The notes beneath the pieces are model-generated. The model was given only the letters and a program-made list of their open reading frames with translations, did no database searches and had not been told where the DNA came from. From Pseudomonas sediminis (GTDB lineage: Bacteria > Pseudomonadota > Gammaproteobacteria > Pseudomonadales > Pseudomonadaceae), in contig NZ_CP154631.1 in NCBI RefSeq assembly GCF_039555755.1, positions 310,001 through 374,000 of the forward strand: DNA of 64,000 nt, in the 5' to 3' direction. Made by a program: the position numbers and the translations under genes. Within the stretch, counting starts at the first letter, position 1. The number at the start of each line of letters is the position of its first letter. This document shows, in pieces, positions 63,120 to 64,000 of the stretch.

Positions 63120-64000
63120 TTACGCCGACTTGTACTCGCTCTCGGCCTTGTCGAAGCGGCTCAGCATCGACTGGCTCGGTGCCTGACCGATACGGCTGAA
63201 GATGACGATGGCCAGAGTGGCGAGAATGAAGCCCGGAATGATCTCGTACAGGCCCAGACCGATCCAGTTCTTCCATACGATCACGGTGGCAGCACCGACC
63301 AGCATACCGGCCAGAGCGCCGTTGCGGGTCATACCCTTCCACAGCAGGGAGAGGATCACCACCGGACCGAACGCAGCGCCGAAACCGGCCCAGGCGTAGG
63401 ACACCAGGCCCAGTACGCGGTTTTCCGGGTTCGCCGCCAGAGCGATGGCAATCAGTGCCACCAGCAGCACCATGGCGCGGCCGACCCAAACCAGTTCGGT
63501 CTGCGAAGCGTCTTTACGCAGGAAGGCCTTGTAGAAGTCTTCGGTCAGCGCACTGGAGCACACCAGCAACTGGCAGCTCAGGGTGCTCATCACCGCCGCC
63601 AGGATGGCGGACAGCAGGATGCCGGCGATCCACGGGTTGAACAGCAGCTTGGCCAGTTCGATGAACACGCGCTCCGGGTTCTCGCCGACCGGACCAGCGA
63701 CTTCCGGGTGCGCCGCGAAGTAGGCGATGCCGAAGAAGCCTACGGCTACTGCGCCGGCCAGGGTCAGGATCATCCAGGTCATGGAGATGCGACGGGCAGC
63801 CGGGATCGACTTGACCGAATCAGCGGCCATGAAGCGCGCCAGGATGTGCGGTTGGCCGAAATAGCCCAGGCCCCAGGCCATCAGCGAGATCACGCCAACG
63901 AAGGTCGCGCCCTTGAGCATGTCGAAGTTGGTCGCGTCGACCGCCTCGATGGCGACCATGGCCGGATCGAAGCCGCCAGTGGCGATCATCACCACGACCG
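63120..64000 (-). CDS. putP: Sodium/proline symporter PutP, C-terminal part (cut by window edge)
   Basis: PutP imports proline with sodium across the inner membrane. The 293 C-terminal residues of an approximately 494-residue SSS-family transporter are present, with about seven membrane helices. Characteristic blocks are GYFGQPHILARFMAADSVKS, the ILAAVMSTLSCQLLVCSSAL helix with sodium-site serines and threonine, and LVSYAWAGFGAAFGPVVILS. The N-terminal helices lie beyond position 64000. putA is not visible in this window. Confidence 0.93.
   Translation of the reverse strand, partial: VVVMIATGGFDPAMVAIEAVDATNFDMLKGATFVGVISLMAWGLGYFGQPHILARFMAADSVKSIPAARRISMTWMILTLAGAVAVGFFGIAYFAAHPEVAGPVGENPERVFIELAKLLFNPWIAGILLSAILAAVMSTLSCQLLVCSSALTEDFYKAFLRKDASQTELVWVGRAMVLLVALIAIALAANPENRVLGLVSYAWAGFGAAFGPVVILSLLWKGMTRNGALAGMLVGAATVIVWKNWIGLGLYEIIPGFILATLAIVIFSRIGQAPSQSMLSRFDKAESEYKSA

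Noticed and set aside
1..64000. Prophage, insertion sequences, CRISPR arrays, secretion or defence systems
   Set aside because: No integrase, transposase, cas, phage structural or restriction genes are recognisable; almost all genes are core pseudomonad functions.

Overview
This 64 kb window is ordinary chromosomal DNA from a Pseudomonas species. The evidence is high GC, tight gene packing, and protein sequences and gene orders that match the P. aeruginosa core genome: the tol-pal/ruvABC/aspS block; the slyX, HIT, oprD, thioesterase, proS block; and the fpr/finR divergent pair. The intergenic palindromes are typical of the genus. The P. mendocina/oleovorans/alcaliphila branch is a reasonable guess, made from memory and not tested. 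I see no prophage, insertion sequence, integrase, CRISPR array or rRNA operon. Two genes are cut by the window edges: a quinone oxidoreductase at the left and putP at the right.

Layout. 1-8.7 kb: a truncated quinone oxidoreductase; prc (periplasmic protease); an EAL-CBS-GGDEF protein; a three-gene overlapping operon (XRE regulator, unknown protein, Sel1 protein); a YkvA protein; an FKBP isomerase lipoprotein; tRNA-Asp and tRNA-Val; and rdgC. 8.8-12.2 kb: Entner-Doudoroff and triose metabolism, with edd diverging from gap-mgsA around a HexR-type operator. 12.3-26 kb: a mixed housekeeping stretch holding arfB, a YdjM-like membrane hydrolase, an ABC exporter, a DEAD-box helicase, a CigR-like protein, EamA transporters, azoR, two LysR regulators, a cyclophilin, fpr/finR and dgkA. 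26-34.8 kb: erdR, an EamA transporter, tapT, a secreted protein, a divergent phosphoketolase, a beta-CASP RNase-like protein and a LOG-like protein. 34.9-48.2 kb: one long minus-strand block of nadA, tRNA-Lys, queC, queE, cpoB, pal, tolB, tolA, tolR, tolQ, ybgC, ruvB, ruvA, ruvC, pmpR and aspS. 48.6-64 kb: dps, a diguanylate cyclase, a membrane cold-shock protein, slyX, a HIT protein, an OprD-family porin, a thioesterase, proS, a lipoprotein, an aldo/keto reductase, a methyltransferase, a class-A-PBP-like protein, an alpha/beta hydrolase, a VF530 protein and putP.

How the genes work together. The tol-pal genes build the envelope-spanning Tol-Pal machine, with CpoB linking it to peptidoglycan synthesis. 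RuvABC resolves Holliday junctions. queC and queE make the queuosine precursor. edd and gap carry central glucose catabolism, and mgsA adds a methylglyoxal bypass on the same transcript as gap. finR next to fpr is the known oxidative-stress regulator/reductase arrangement of pseudomonads.

The most interesting items are: a bifunctional-PBP-like protein whose glycosyltransferase motifs are altered but whose transpeptidase motifs are intact; a phosphoketolase homologue with a changed thiamine-diphosphate motif; the overlapping XRE/unknown/Sel1 operon; a membrane-anchored cold-shock domain protein; an unoccupied tRNA-Lys integration site; a pair of inverted DnaA boxes next to an AT-rich palindrome; and at least six intergenic palindromic repeats, one of them at what looks like a synteny breakpoint after edd. 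I found no convincing wholly new multi-gene system. Comparisons with P. aeruginosa gene order are from memory.
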